Assembly (NCBI GenBank): GCA_045594545.1
Contig: JAZNYQ010000042.1
Location: forward strand, 1-16,511
DNA from: CAKSHC01 sp045594545
GTDB taxonomy: Bacteria > Bacillota > Clostridia > Oscillospirales > UMGS1783
DNA: 16,511 nt
Direction: 5' to 3'
Position 1 is the stretch's first letter. Each line of letters opens with the position of its first letter. This document shows positions 1-6,761 of this stretch, in pieces. The notes beneath the pieces were generated by a model that did no database searches, was not told the origin of the DNA, and saw only the letters and a list, made by a program, of their open reading frames with translations. The translations under genes and the position numbers were made by a program.

Positions 1-1
1 G

Positions 2-148
2 GGCAAGATCGCCATCAACTACGGTTACTACCGCTATAAATATGTCGTCATGGTGGTGGCCGTCATTCTGCTGATCGTACTGGTGCAGATCTTCCAGAGC
101 GTGGGCACCTCCCTTGCCACCCGCTCGGATAAGCGGCTCAAACGGTGA
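2..148 (+). CDS. metI: MetI-type methionine ABC transporter permease, C-terminal fragment
   Basis: This is the last 48 codons of a gene that begins before the window; the frame is open from base 2 to the TGA at 146-148. The peptide begins with a GKIAINYGYYRYKY stretch, followed by one long hydrophobic helix (about residues 16-33, VVMVVAVILLIVLVQIF) and a short polar tail ending in KRLKR. This matches the C-terminus of MetI, the membrane permease of the MetNIQ D/L-methionine importer, where an AIRYGYQRF-like segment precedes the final helix and a basic tail. The family assignment comes from memory of that pattern. The metN and metQ partners would lie outside the window, so I cannot confirm the operon. 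The stop codon overlaps the start of the next gene (TGATG), so the two are probably translated together. Confidence 0.75.
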   Translation, partial: GKIAINYGYYRYKYVVMVVAVILLIVLVQIFQSVGTSLATRSDKRLKR

Positions 149-720
149 TGCCCATGCTCGAAATATTGCAAGAAAAGGGCTATACCGTATCAACCTTTGC
201 CACCGCCGCACAGGCGGCCGACTATTTAGATTCTGTCATTGACGGGGTATCGGTCGGCATTGGCGGCTCGATGACCGTCGAGCAGATGGGATTGTATGAC
301 CGTTTGCAAAGTCATAACACGGTGCACTGGCACTGGAAAGGCGGCGATGTGACCCAAGCCGCCGTCGCCGATGTGTACCTGACTTCGGTCAACGCTCTTT
401 CCGAGAATGGAGAAATCATCAATATTGATGGCATCGGCAATCGCGTGGCCTCCATGCTTTACGGACACAAGAAAGTGTATCTGCTGGTCGGCAAAAATAA
501 GATCGCACCCGATTTTGAATCGGCACTTCATCGCGCCCGCAACATCGCCGCGCCCCTCAATGCCAAACGGCTGAGCAAGGCCACGCCCTGCGTGAAAGGC
601 GGGCGGTGTTTTGACTGCCGGAGTCCGGAGCGCATCTGTCGCGAACTGGCGGTACTATGGCAATGCCCGATGCAGGCCAATATCGAAATTGTTTTGATCG
701 ACCAACCTCTTGGATATTGA
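148..720 (+). CDS. LUD-domain protein (LutC/YkgG-like), short form
   Basis: About 190 residues. The LUD-domain pattern is visible: VGIGGSMTVEQMGL near residue 37, ADVYLTSVNALSENG near 75, and INIDGIGNR near 92. A Cys-rich tail follows (C-x5-C-x2-C-x6-C, about residues 148-164, TPCVKGGRCFDC). LUD proteins include LutB/LutC of lactate oxidation, but the short clostridial forms with this Cys tail are of unknown function. No lutA or lutB partner is present, so a lactate role is not supported. The Cys cluster could bind a metal or Fe-S centre (inference). The start is ATG 148, overlapping the metI stop by one base; GTG 145 is in frame and equally possible. No strong Shine-Dalgarno is visible, consistent with translational coupling. 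A strong terminator follows. Confidence 0.85.
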   Translation: MPMLEILQEKGYTVSTFATAAQAADYLDSVIDGVSVGIGGSMTVEQMGLYDRLQSHNTVHWHWKGGDVTQAAVADVYLTSVNALSENGEIINIDGIGNRVASMLYGHKKVYLLVGKNKIAPDFESALHRARNIAAPLNAKRLSKATPCVKGGRCFDCRSPERICRELAVLWQCPMQANIEIVLIDQPLGY

Positions 721-746
721 CTCTACTGTTATTCTACTGCACTCTA

Positions 747-790
747 CCCTCACTCTCCTGTCGGGAGAGTGAGGGATTTTTTATTCTATT
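747..790 (+). terminator. Intrinsic terminator after the metI/LUD operon
   Basis: A perfect 12-bp stem (747-758 with 764-775, CCCTCACTCTCC/GGAGAGTGAGGG) has a 5-nt loop and is followed by a T-rich run (ATTTTTTATTCTATTTT). It lies 26 bases after the LUD stop codon. Confidence 0.92.
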
Positions 791-831
791 TTCTGATTTT
801 TTAACGGCGGGGGATCTTTGCGCTAAGTAGG

Positions 832-860
832 TTGTTTCTACCGGCATTTCCCGTTATACT
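832..860 (+). promoter_or_regulatory. SigA-type promoter of the GT8-acyltransferase operon
   Basis: TTGTTT (832-837) and TATACT (855-860) are separated by exactly 17 bases. The -10 box lies about 33 bases before the ATG at 893 and just downstream of the preceding terminator. The -35 box matches consensus at four of six positions, the -10 box at five of six. Confidence 0.65.
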
Positions 861-879
861 GACGGCAAAAGAAACCGAT

Positions 880-884
880 GGAGG
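880..884 (+). promoter_or_regulatory. Ribosome binding site that fixes the start at 893
   Basis: GGAGG sits 8 bases before the ATG at 893. An in-frame ATG at 878 overlaps this Shine-Dalgarno and cannot be served by it, so 893 is the better start. Confidence 0.8.
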
Positions 885-892
885 AAAGTATC

Positions 893-2662
893 ATGAATCC
901 GATTCCTATTTTCTGCGCTGTTGATGACGGGTATGCCCCCTATCTGGCGGTGGCGTTGCGCTCAATGCGCATCCACACCTCCCGCCCGCTACAGGTGCAC
1001 GTGCTGATCGAACATCTGTCCGATGTGCACAAGGAAAACCTATGCGCCATGCAAGACGAAATGCTCTCCATTTCCTTTACCGATGTGTCCGCCTCTCTGG
1101 TCACATTCGGACAGGCACTGCATCTGCGCGATTACTACACCAAAGCCACCTACTACCGCTTCTTTATCCCTACCCTGTTCCCGCAACAGGATCGGGGGTT
1201 GTATTTGGACTGCGATATCATTGTCAACGACGATATTGCCAAATTGTACGACAGCGATCTGGGCGGCATGCCGTTGGGTGCCATCAATGAAGAGGTCATG
1301 GCCACCGTTGACGTCTTCGGTCGCTATGCGGAACAGTTGCTTGGCATCTCCCGCCACAAATACTTTAACGCAGGCGTATTGGTCATGGATCTGGCCAAAT
1401 TGCGAAAGATTCGCCTGCTGGAAGCACTGGATCGTTTGATGACCAAGCACACCTTCCCCGTGACGCAGGATCAGGACTATCTGAATATCCTGTTTCACGA
1501 TCAGGTAGCCTTACTGCCCGCCACATGGAATACGACCGCCTTTGATCATTGCGACCCTACCGATGTACCGGCGTTGGTGCACTTCAAGATCAATTTCAAA
1601 CCGTGGCATTATAGCGGCATCTCCTATGAAAACCGATTCTGGTACTACGCCAAAAAGACGGTATATTATGAAAGCATCTTGCAGGAATTGGAGTCCTATC
1701 AAGGACAACAACGCGATCAGGAGCAATACGACAATTTGGTATCCTTAGCCAAGCAAGAAACACGGCGGGCCACCAAGGCCGGTTTTGAAACCCCTTTACG
1801 CTTTGCTCTAAATGCCCGCATCGCCCCCGCACGGCAGGCGGCACTCATGCGCCTATCCCAGTACGAGTCGGACGGCATCTTCGATCGGGACATCGAGGCC
1901 GATCCTCCTACCGTCCCCCTAAAATCGGGGCAAGTAGACTATACTCACAGTAAATTATCAACTAAAATATCCTCGGAGTTGGCCAATTTCTGTGCCAAGA
2001 CCTTTTATGACCGCCGCATTGCGCGCGGCGAACTGGTGATCGAACGGGTCGTGGGGTTGGAGAATTACGATGCCGTTGCCGATCGAGGCGTCATTCTGAC
2101 CTGTAACCATTTTCATCCCAACGATAACTACGCCATTTTCAAACCCATCGAAAAACGGCTGAGGCGCAAGCGGTTATGGAAGATCATACGGGAGGGCAAT
2201 TTCACCTCGTTTCGCGGCATCTACGGCTACTTTTTCCGCCATTGCAACACCCTGCCGCTGGCGGGCGATCTGCAGGTATTTAAGGAATTGCTTCACGCAG
2301 TGGACACCCTGCTCAAACGCGGCGAGAAGATTCTGATCTATCCCGAACAGGCGATGTGGTACAACTACCGCAAGCCCCGCCCCCTCAAGAACGGCGCCTT
2401 TCATTTTGCGGCCAAGAGCGGTGCGCCCGTGCTTCCCTGCTTCATTACCATGCGGGACACCCACCGCTTTGATGCCGACGGCATTCCCGTTCAAGCCTAT
2501 ACCGTACACTACCTGCCGCCCATCTTCCCCGATCCGACCAAACGGGTATCACAAAATGTCAGGGAAATGAGCGAAAAAAATACCGCACTCTGGCGCTCCT
2601 GCTACGAACGCGAGTACGGAGAAAAGGCGGAAGCTCAACCATGCGACTGTATCTCATTATAA
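893..2662 (+). CDS. Fusion protein: GT8 glycosyltransferase plus PlsC-like acyltransferase
   Basis: A 589-residue protein with two catalytic modules in one uninterrupted frame. Residues 1-260 look like a GT8 (LgtC/GspA-type) retaining glycosyltransferase: VDDGY at 10-14, the metal-binding DxD as LDCDIIV (D106, D108), YFNAGVLVMDL at 157-166, QDQDYLN at 192-198, and HFKINFKPW at 230-238 in place of the usual HFxGxxKPW. Residues 350-575 look like a glycerolipid acyltransferase: NHFHPND at 405-411 gives the H-x4-D catalytic pair (H406, D411), FRGIYGYF at 440-447 is the second block, IYPEQ at 482-486 the FPEG-like block, and a hydrophobic APVLPCFI follows. A helical linker joins them. It probably glycosylates and acylates a lipid or glycan at the inner membrane face (inference). 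No signal peptide is seen. The gene overlaps the next by 22 bases. Donor and acceptor are unknown. Confidence 0.85.
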   Translation: MNPIPIFCAVDDGYAPYLAVALRSMRIHTSRPLQVHVLIEHLSDVHKENLCAMQDEMLSISFTDVSASLVTFGQALHLRDYYTKATYYRFFIPTLFPQQDRGLYLDCDIIVNDDIAKLYDSDLGGMPLGAINEEVMATVDVFGRYAEQLLGISRHKYFNAGVLVMDLAKLRKIRLLEALDRLMTKHTFPVTQDQDYLNILFHDQVALLPATWNTTAFDHCDPTDVPALVHFKINFKPWHYSGISYENRFWYYAKKTVYYESILQELESYQGQQRDQEQYDNLVSLAKQETRRATKAGFETPLRFALNARIAPARQAALMRLSQYESDGIFDRDIEADPPTVPLKSGQVDYTHSKLSTKISSELANFCAKTFYDRRIARGELVIERVVGLENYDAVADRGVILTCNHFHPNDNYAIFKPIEKRLRRKRLWKIIREGNFTSFRGIYGYFFRHCNTLPLAGDLQVFKELLHAVDTLLKRGEKILIYPEQAMWYNYRKPRPLKNGAFHFAAKSGAPVLPCFITMRDTHRFDADGIPVQAYTVHYLPPIFPDPTKRVSQNVREMSEKNTALWRSCYEREYGEKAEAQPCDCISL

Positions 2663-3144
2663 TTGCTCTATCCGATCTGATTTTATGGGCGGCACACGGG
2701 TTTCACGGTGCGCTATCTATATTCGGCGGAACGGCGGCAGTCATCGCCTTAGACGGATTGGGCGCCTTTCTGCTGCGCCGCTTGCCCGAGCGATGGTTTG
2801 CCGAGCCTTGGACGATCGGCAAACGGGAACGGCGCTTTTACAAGGCGATCGGAATCCGCAAGTGGAAGGATCACATTCCCGAACTGGGCGGTTTTACCGG
2901 CTTTCATAAGGATCATGTCGAGCGGGATCCCGAATTTTTAGCACGGTTTTTACTGGAAAGCCGCTACGGTATCTTGATCCACCTCGAAAACATGTGCGGC
3001 GGGCTGTTGTTATTCCTGTTTTTGCCGCTCTCCTATGCCATCCCCATCGCCGCCATCAACGCCCTGTTAAGCCTGCTGCCCCTGATGGTGCTGCGCTACA
3101 ACCTGCACACGCTGCAATATCTCTATCAAAAAGTACGAGCATAG
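2641..3144 (+). CDS. CrtO-family (glycosyl-diaponeurosporenoate acyltransferase-like) membrane protein
   Basis: A 167-residue membrane protein with hydrophobic segments at about 1-18, 23-45, 110-128 and 132-152. Between them lies a polar core with ERRFYKAIGIRKWKDHIPEL (63-82), then a segment containing ESRYGILIH (106-114) and a final RYNLHTL (152-158). The order FYxxxxxRKWKxxxP, ExxxAELIHW-like, and ...P..RYN matches what I recall of staphylococcal CrtO, which acylates the glucose of staphyloxanthin. No carotenoid genes (crtM, crtN, crtP, crtQ) are visible here. The upstream gene makes a glycosyltransferase-acyltransferase, so this protein more likely acylates another glycolipid (inference). 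The start ATG lies 22 bases inside the upstream gene, so translation is likely coupled. No Shine-Dalgarno is obvious beyond the GGAGAAAAGGCGGAAG purine tract upstream. Confidence 0.75.
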   Translation: MRLYLIIIALSDLILWAAHGFHGALSIFGGTAAVIALDGLGAFLLRRLPERWFAEPWTIGKRERRFYKAIGIRKWKDHIPELGGFTGFHKDHVERDPEFLARFLLESRYGILIHLENMCGGLLLFLFLPLSYAIPIAAINALLSLLPLMVLRYNLHTLQYLYQKVRA

Positions 3145-3149
3145 AAAAA

Positions 3150-3180
3150 GGACACGGATCATTCCGTGTCCATTTTTTCC
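3150..3180. terminator. Bidirectional terminator overlapping the trmD stop codon
   Basis: A perfect 9-bp stem (3150-3158 with 3163-3171, GGACACGGA/TCCGTGTCC) has the 4-nt loop TCAT. On the plus strand it is followed by ATTTTTT (serving the CrtO-like gene); on the minus strand by CTTTTTCTAT (serving trmD). The trmD stop codon, TGA at 3161-3159, lies in the loop, so the last trmD codons form one arm of the hairpin. Confidence 0.88.
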
Positions 3181-3890
3181 AAAAAATTAAGATCTTCCGC
3201 CGTCAACCCCACCTTGCGCAGCATATCGGGGCGGCGCTCCTTGGTGATCTTCAGCATCTCATCCCGCCGCCACCGCTCGATCTCGGCGTGCTTGCCATCC
3301 AGTAACACTTCAGGCACCCGACGCCCTCGAAACTCCACGGGACGGGTGTAGTGCGGGTATTCCAATAAGCCGTTATAATGGCTCTCTTCCTCAAAACACT
3401 CCTCGCTGTCGAGTACGCCCTCAACCATGCGGCAGACACAATCGACCGCCACCGCGCAGGCCAATTCCCCGCCGGTGAGTACATAGTCGCCAATCGACAG
3501 TTCCTCATCCACGATCTCCTCGATCACACGCTGATCCACGCCCTCATAGTGTCCGCAAACAAAAACAATGCGGTCTTCCTTGGCATAGCGGCGGGCGATC
3601 TCTTGGGTCAACACCTGACCCTTAGGCGAAAGATAGACGGTCAGCGGCTTTTTCTCAGCGTCATGCGTCACCTCGTCATAGCAGGCGCAAATGGGATCGG
3701 GCTTGAGCAACATGCCCTTTCCGCCGCCGTAGGGCGTATCGTCCACGGTGGAATGTTTATCGGTGGCCCAGTTTCGGAAATTGTGGGTACGGATATCCAG
3801 ATACCCCGCCTTGCGGGCACGCCCTAAAATACTCTGCCCGAGCACCATATCCATATATTCGTCAAACAGAGTCAGAATATCGATCCTCAT
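3159..3890 (-). CDS. trmD: tRNA (guanine-N1)-methyltransferase TrmD
   Basis: A 243-residue SPOUT-class methyltransferase that makes m1G37 in tRNAs with G36, which prevents +1 frameshifting. Diagnostic blocks: DDTPYGGGKGM (50-60), VCGHYEGVDQR (111-121), IGDYVLTGGE (133-142, the trefoil-knot SAM-binding segment), and PHYTRP (179-184). Length is normal for the family. The ATG overlaps the rimM stop by four bases (ATGA), so translation is coupled to rimM. It is the last gene of the operon here; rplS, which commonly follows in other bacteria, is absent and a convergent operon lies downstream. Confidence 0.98.
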   Translation of the reverse strand: MRIDILTLFDEYMDMVLGQSILGRARKAGYLDIRTHNFRNWATDKHSTVDDTPYGGGKGMLLKPDPICACYDEVTHDAEKKPLTVYLSPKGQVLTQEIARRYAKEDRIVFVCGHYEGVDQRVIEEIVDEELSIGDYVLTGGELACAVAVDCVCRMVEGVLDSEECFEEESHYNGLLEYPHYTRPVEFRGRRVPEVLLDGKHAEIERWRRDEMLKITKERRPDMLRKVGLTAEDLNFLEKMDTE

Positions 3891-4384
3891 ATCTCGAACA
3901 TGCCTCCCAGCGGACGAATGTTAATGGTTTTGGCCTCGATATCGGTGTCGATAATGACATCCTTGATCACAGGGAAAAGCACCTGCTTGCCCGATTTCAG
4001 ACGGATCTCATAAGCATCGTTGGCAATGCCGGGATAAACATCCACGATCACGCCGTAATGTTCCTTTGTATCGACGTCATAGACATCGCAACCGATAATA
4101 TCCTCGATAAAATACTCACCCTCATCCAGCAGGTCATCGGTCTTTTCAATTTCAATTTCCCGTCCCTTTAACGTTTCGGCGGCCTCGATCGAATCCACCC
4201 CTTTGAGGTGGACGATGGCCAACGCGCGCTGAGCACGGGCACTCTGGACGGCAAAGGGTTTGCCGCCGATATAGACGGTGGGTATCTCGCACAGATCTCT
4301 GGCATCGTTCATCCACACATCGATTTTTATATCACCACGAATGCCGTGGGTATTAACAATTTTACCGGCTTTGATAAGCTCCAT
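3887..4384 (-). CDS. rimM: 16S rRNA processing / 30S maturation protein RimM
   Basis: A 165-residue protein. The N-terminal RimM beta-barrel begins with IKAGKIVNTHGIRGDIKI (4-21), the family's hallmark KIVxxHGxxGxxKV. The C-terminal half is a PRC-barrel with YFIEDIIGCDV and DAYEIRLKSGKQVLFPVI-like strands, ending in IRPLGGMFEI. RimM binds S19 in the 30S head and aids late 16S maturation. The start has a good Shine-Dalgarno (CGGAGG, 5 bases before ATG). It is separated from khpA by a 42-base spacer carrying a terminator-like hairpin and overlaps trmD by four bases. Confidence 0.97.
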   Translation of the reverse strand: MELIKAGKIVNTHGIRGDIKIDVWMNDARDLCEIPTVYIGGKPFAVQSARAQRALAIVHLKGVDSIEAAETLKGREIEIEKTDDLLDEGEYFIEDIIGCDVYDVDTKEHYGVIVDVYPGIANDAYEIRLKSGKQVLFPVIKDVIIDTDIEAKTINIRPLGGMFEI

Positions 4385-4395
4385 AATTCCTCCGA

Positions 4396-4428
4396 TAAAG
4401 GAAAAAGGGGATAGTGATATCCCCTTTT
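4396..4428 (-). terminator. Terminator-like hairpin between khpA and rimM (possible attenuator)
   Basis: A perfect 11-bp stem (4403-4413 with 4418-4428, AAAAGGGGATA/TATCCCCTTTT) with a 4-nt loop. Read on the minus strand, the distal arm runs into TTTTTCC. The proximal arm includes two bases of the khpA stop codon. The operon continues into rimM-trmD with no promoter that I can see in the spacer, so this is more likely partial termination or mRNA 3'-end protection than a full stop (inference). Confidence 0.7.
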
Positions 4429-4660
4429 AATCTCCTATATTGACAATAACTTTCTTATTGTCCTTGGCGGCAGCTGACTTAACGACCGAGCGGATGGCTT
4501 TTGCAATCCGACCCTGTCGACCAATCACTCTGCCCATGTCAGAGGGGGCCACCATGATCTGATAGGTGGTCGTATCCTCTTTCTCCGAGACCTTTGTGAC
4601 CGAAACCTCATCGGGATTCTCCACAAGCGCCTTCGTGAGATACGTCAATAACTGTTCCAT
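4427..4660 (-). CDS. khpA: KH-domain RNA-binding protein KhpA (YlqC)
   Basis: A 77-residue protein made almost entirely of one type II KH domain. The RNA-binding GxxG loop is GRQG at 47-50, in the context MGRVIGRQGRIAKAIR. Length and position between rpsP and rimM match KhpA/YlqC of Firmicutes. KhpA pairs with KhpB (Jag/EloR) in other Firmicutes to bind RNA and affect cell elongation and division; khpB is not in this window. It starts 11 bases after the rpsP stop with a GGATGG purine tract as ribosome binding site. Confidence 0.95.
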   Translation of the reverse strand: MEQLLTYLTKALVENPDEVSVTKVSEKEDTTTYQIMVAPSDMGRVIGRQGRIAKAIRSVVKSAAAKDNKKVIVNIGD

Positions 4661-4671
4661 GATACCATCCT

Positions 4672-4914
4672 TTACAGAACGCCGTTCTTTTTGAGCATGG
4701 CCTTAACAGTATCGGTCGGCTGAGCACCGTTCGCGATCCACTGTTTCGCCTTCTCAGCGTCGATATTGACGGCCGAGGGAGTTCTGGTCGGATCATAGGT
4801 GCCGATCTCTTCGATAAATCTGCCGTCACGAGGGCTACGAGAATCTGCTACCACGATACGATAGAAAGGATTCTTCTTTGCACCCATTCTTCTGAGTCTG
4901 ATTTTTACTGCCAT
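4672..4914 (-). CDS. rpsP: 30S ribosomal protein S16
   Basis: An 80-residue protein with the S16 start AVKIRLRRMGAKKNPFYRIV, then ADSRSPRDGRFIEEIGTYDP (the conserved RDGRxIExIGxYxP) and a C-terminal half with KAKQWIANGAQPTDTV. Length is normal for the family. It lies 28 bases after ffh with a clear GTGGAGGTGA ribosome binding site, as expected for a highly translated gene. Confidence 0.98.
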   Translation of the reverse strand: MAVKIRLRRMGAKKNPFYRIVVADSRSPRDGRFIEEIGTYDPTRTPSAVNIDAEKAKQWIANGAQPTDTVKAMLKKNGVL

Positions 4915-4942
4915 TGTGATTCACCTCCACGTTAGAATTGTC

Positions 4943-6277
4943 TTACATCATCCCATTCATGCCGGGAAAACCCTTGAGCAGATTGGGATTCTTGTTAAGC
5001 CTTTTTATCATCGACCGAGCCTGCTCATACTGTTTAAGCAGTCGGTTGACTTCACTTACTTCCACGCCCGCGCCCATGGCGATACGGCGTTTGCGGGATG
5101 CCGCCAGAATGTCCGGTTTGGCCCGCTCTCTCGGCGTCATCGACAGGATAATGGCCTGCTGACGGTCAAAGATCTTCTCGTTGATATCCGCCTTAGCCAG
5201 ATCCTTTTGCTTGACACCCATACTACCGAGGATGGCTCCGGCACCGCCCATCTTCTTCATCTGTTGCAACTGCCCGAGATAATCCTCTAAATCAAACTTA
5301 TTTTTAAGTAGTTTTTCTTCTAATTTTTTAGCCTGCTCCTCGTCGAAGGCTTCTTCCGCCTTTTCGATCAGAGAGAGCACATCGCCCTTACCCAAAATAC
5401 GATTGGCCATCCGTTCGGGATGGAAGGGCTCTAAGTCCTTGACCGTTTCGCCCACACCGACAAACTTGATCGGCTGACCGGTGATATATTTGACCGACAT
5501 GGCGGCACCGCCGCGGGTATCGCCGTCAAACTTAGTCAAGATCACGCCGGTGATGGATAACTGCTCATCAAAGGACTGCGCTACATTCACCGCATCCTGA
5601 CCGGTCATGGCATCAACCACGAGCAAGATCTCATTCGGCTCGGTTTTGGCCTTGATCTGCGCCAGTTCATCCATGAGCGCCTCGTCAATATGCAACCGGC
5701 CGGCCGTATCGAGAATAACGATGTCGTTGCCGTATTTCTTGGCGTGCGCCACCGCTTCCTGCGCGATCCTTACCGGCTTTTCCCCCTCTAACGAAAAGAC
5801 GGGAACCTCGGCCTGCGCGCCGACCACCTTTAACTGATCGACCGCGGCGGGACGGTAAATATCACAAGCCACCAACAGCGGGCGGCGATGAAGCGTATTC
5901 TTAAAATAGTAGGCCAGTTTGGCCGAATGGGTGGTTTTACCGGCACCCTGCAAACCGCACATCATAATAACCGTAGGCGGCTTGGTGCTGAAATTGAACT
6001 TGGAATCGCCGTCACCCATAATGCGGCACAATTCCTCATGAACGATCTTTATCACCTGCTGAGCCGGCGTAAGGGATTTCATAACCTCTTCGCCCACCGC
6101 ACGGGCCGACACGTTGTTAATAAAGGCTTTTACCACCTTGAAGTTCACGTCGGCGCCAAGTAAAGCCAGTTTGATCTCCCGCATGACCTCTTTGACATCG
6201 CCCTCGGAGAGTTTACCCCGACCTTTGAGGCGGCGGAAGATATCGCCCAGTTTATCGGACAGCCCGTCAAATGCCAT
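4943..6277 (-). CDS. ffh: Signal recognition particle protein Ffh (SRP54)
   Basis: A 444-residue SRP GTPase that binds signal sequences and 4.5S/SRP RNA and delivers nascent chains to FtsY. The N domain is residues 1-95. The G domain has G1 GLQGAGKTT (108-116), CDIYRPAAVDQL (138-149), DTAGR (190-194) and TKFDGD (248-253). The M domain (about 300-444) has Met/Gly-rich MKKMGGAGAILGSMG, then MTPRERAKPDIL and SRKRRIAMGAG (RNA-binding), and ends in a GMNGMM tail. Length is typical. The ATG lies 11 bases inside the end of ylxM, indicating coupling. Confidence 0.98.
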   Translation of the reverse strand: MAFDGLSDKLGDIFRRLKGRGKLSEGDVKEVMREIKLALLGADVNFKVVKAFINNVSARAVGEEVMKSLTPAQQVIKIVHEELCRIMGDGDSKFNFSTKPPTVIMMCGLQGAGKTTHSAKLAYYFKNTLHRRPLLVACDIYRPAAVDQLKVVGAQAEVPVFSLEGEKPVRIAQEAVAHAKKYGNDIVILDTAGRLHIDEALMDELAQIKAKTEPNEILLVVDAMTGQDAVNVAQSFDEQLSITGVILTKFDGDTRGGAAMSVKYITGQPIKFVGVGETVKDLEPFHPERMANRILGKGDVLSLIEKAEEAFDEEQAKKLEEKLLKNKFDLEDYLGQLQQMKKMGGAGAILGSMGVKQKDLAKADINEKIFDRQQAIILSMTPRERAKPDILAASRKRRIAMGAGVEVSEVNRLLKQYEQARSMIKRLNKNPNLLKGFPGMNGMM

Positions 6278-6641
6278 CTTCGCGCACCTGATCGCTTACC
6301 CGAACAATGGTTTTGACCGCATCGGCAATGACCGCATTGACCATGCCGCGGCTGTTCTGCTCCCGTATATCCTCGGCGGCGGCACGGATCTCATCCATAC
6401 CCTCACGCAGCCGCGTGAACTTCTCGGCCAGACCCAGCTTTTCTTCCATATCCAACAGGATGGCCTCGCCCTTCTTAATGCAGTCGCGCACGCCTTGGCG
6501 GGTAATACCGGTCTGGACGGCGATCTCCGCCAAACTCAGATCATCATCATAATACATGATAATGGCCGATAACTGTTTCTCGGTCAACATCTTGCCGTAA
6601 AAATCGCAAAGCAGACCGATCTGGAGATTTTTTTCTATCAT
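6267..6641 (-). CDS. ylxM: YlxM-family HTH protein, SRP-operon partner
   Basis: A 124-residue protein beginning MIEKNLQIGLLCDFYGKMLT. The sigma-70-region-4-like helix-turn-helix is in DDLSLAEIAVQTGITRQGVRD (about residues 32-52), and the C-terminus is coiled-coil-like. It matches YlxM/UPF0122, which lies just before ffh in many Firmicutes and binds SRP components in at least one streptococcus. I chose ATG 6641: GGAAAGGGTGG (6647-6657) is placed as its Shine-Dalgarno, and the peptide start fits other YlxM proteins. A GTG at 6650 in the same frame would add three residues but falls inside that ribosome binding site. It overlaps ffh by 11 bases. Confidence 0.94.
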   Translation of the reverse strand: MIEKNLQIGLLCDFYGKMLTEKQLSAIIMYYDDDLSLAEIAVQTGITRQGVRDCIKKGEAILLDMEEKLGLAEKFTRLREGMDEIRAAAEDIREQNSRGMVNAVIADAVKTIVRVSDQVREDGI

Positions 6642-6664
6642 ATGCGCCACCCTTTCCGATGATT

Positions 6665-6685
6665 TGTAAAGCGATTTACTTTACA
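6665..6685 (-). promoter_or_regulatory. Inverted repeat in the ylxM leader (possible operator)
   Basis: Perfect 7-bp arms TGTAAAG (6665-6671) and CTTTACA (6679-6685) with a 7-nt AT-rich spacer. It lies directly after the -10 box, at the expected transcription start, where a bound repressor would block initiation. YlxM itself has an HTH and is the first gene, so autoregulation is an obvious guess, unproven. Confidence 0.45.
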
Positions 6686-6693
6686 CTTCTGCT

Positions 6694-6722
6694 ATTATAC
6701 TCTATTTTCTCCCAAATGTCAA
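6694..6722 (-). promoter_or_regulatory. Consensus SigA promoter of the ylxM-ffh-rpsP-khpA-rimM-trmD operon
   Basis: On the minus strand, TTGACA (6722-6717) and TATAAT (6699-6694) both match consensus perfectly, with a 17-base spacer. The promoter sits 53 bases before the ylxM ATG and lies in the only non-coding gap upstream of the operon. Confidence 0.93.
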
Positions 6723-6724
6723 GG

Positions 6725-6752
6725 CAAAAGCCCCTCTTTTTTGAGGGGCTTT
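6725..6752 (-). terminator. Terminator of the surface-protein operon
   Basis: A perfect 10-bp stem (6727-6736 with 6743-6752, AAAGCCCCTC/GAGGGGCTTT) with a 6-nt loop. Read on the minus strand it ends in GGGGCTTTTGCC. It begins 10 bases after the stop of the small membrane-protein gene and separates that operon from the ylxM promoter, whose -35 box lies just beyond. Confidence 0.82.
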
Positions 6753-6761
6753 GTGAATTTT

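Noticed and set aside
226..531. Minus-strand ORF of 101 codons inside the LUD gene
   Set aside because: It lies wholly antisense to a gene with clear family motifs and has no ribosome binding site or known domain.
878..892. Earlier ATG at 878 as start of the GT8-acyltransferase gene
   Set aside because: It overlaps the GGAGG ribosome binding site at 880-884, which is correctly spaced for 893.
893..2662. GT8-acyltransferase fusion as a sequencing or frameshift artefact
   Set aside because: The frame is continuous with no internal stop, and both domains are complete.
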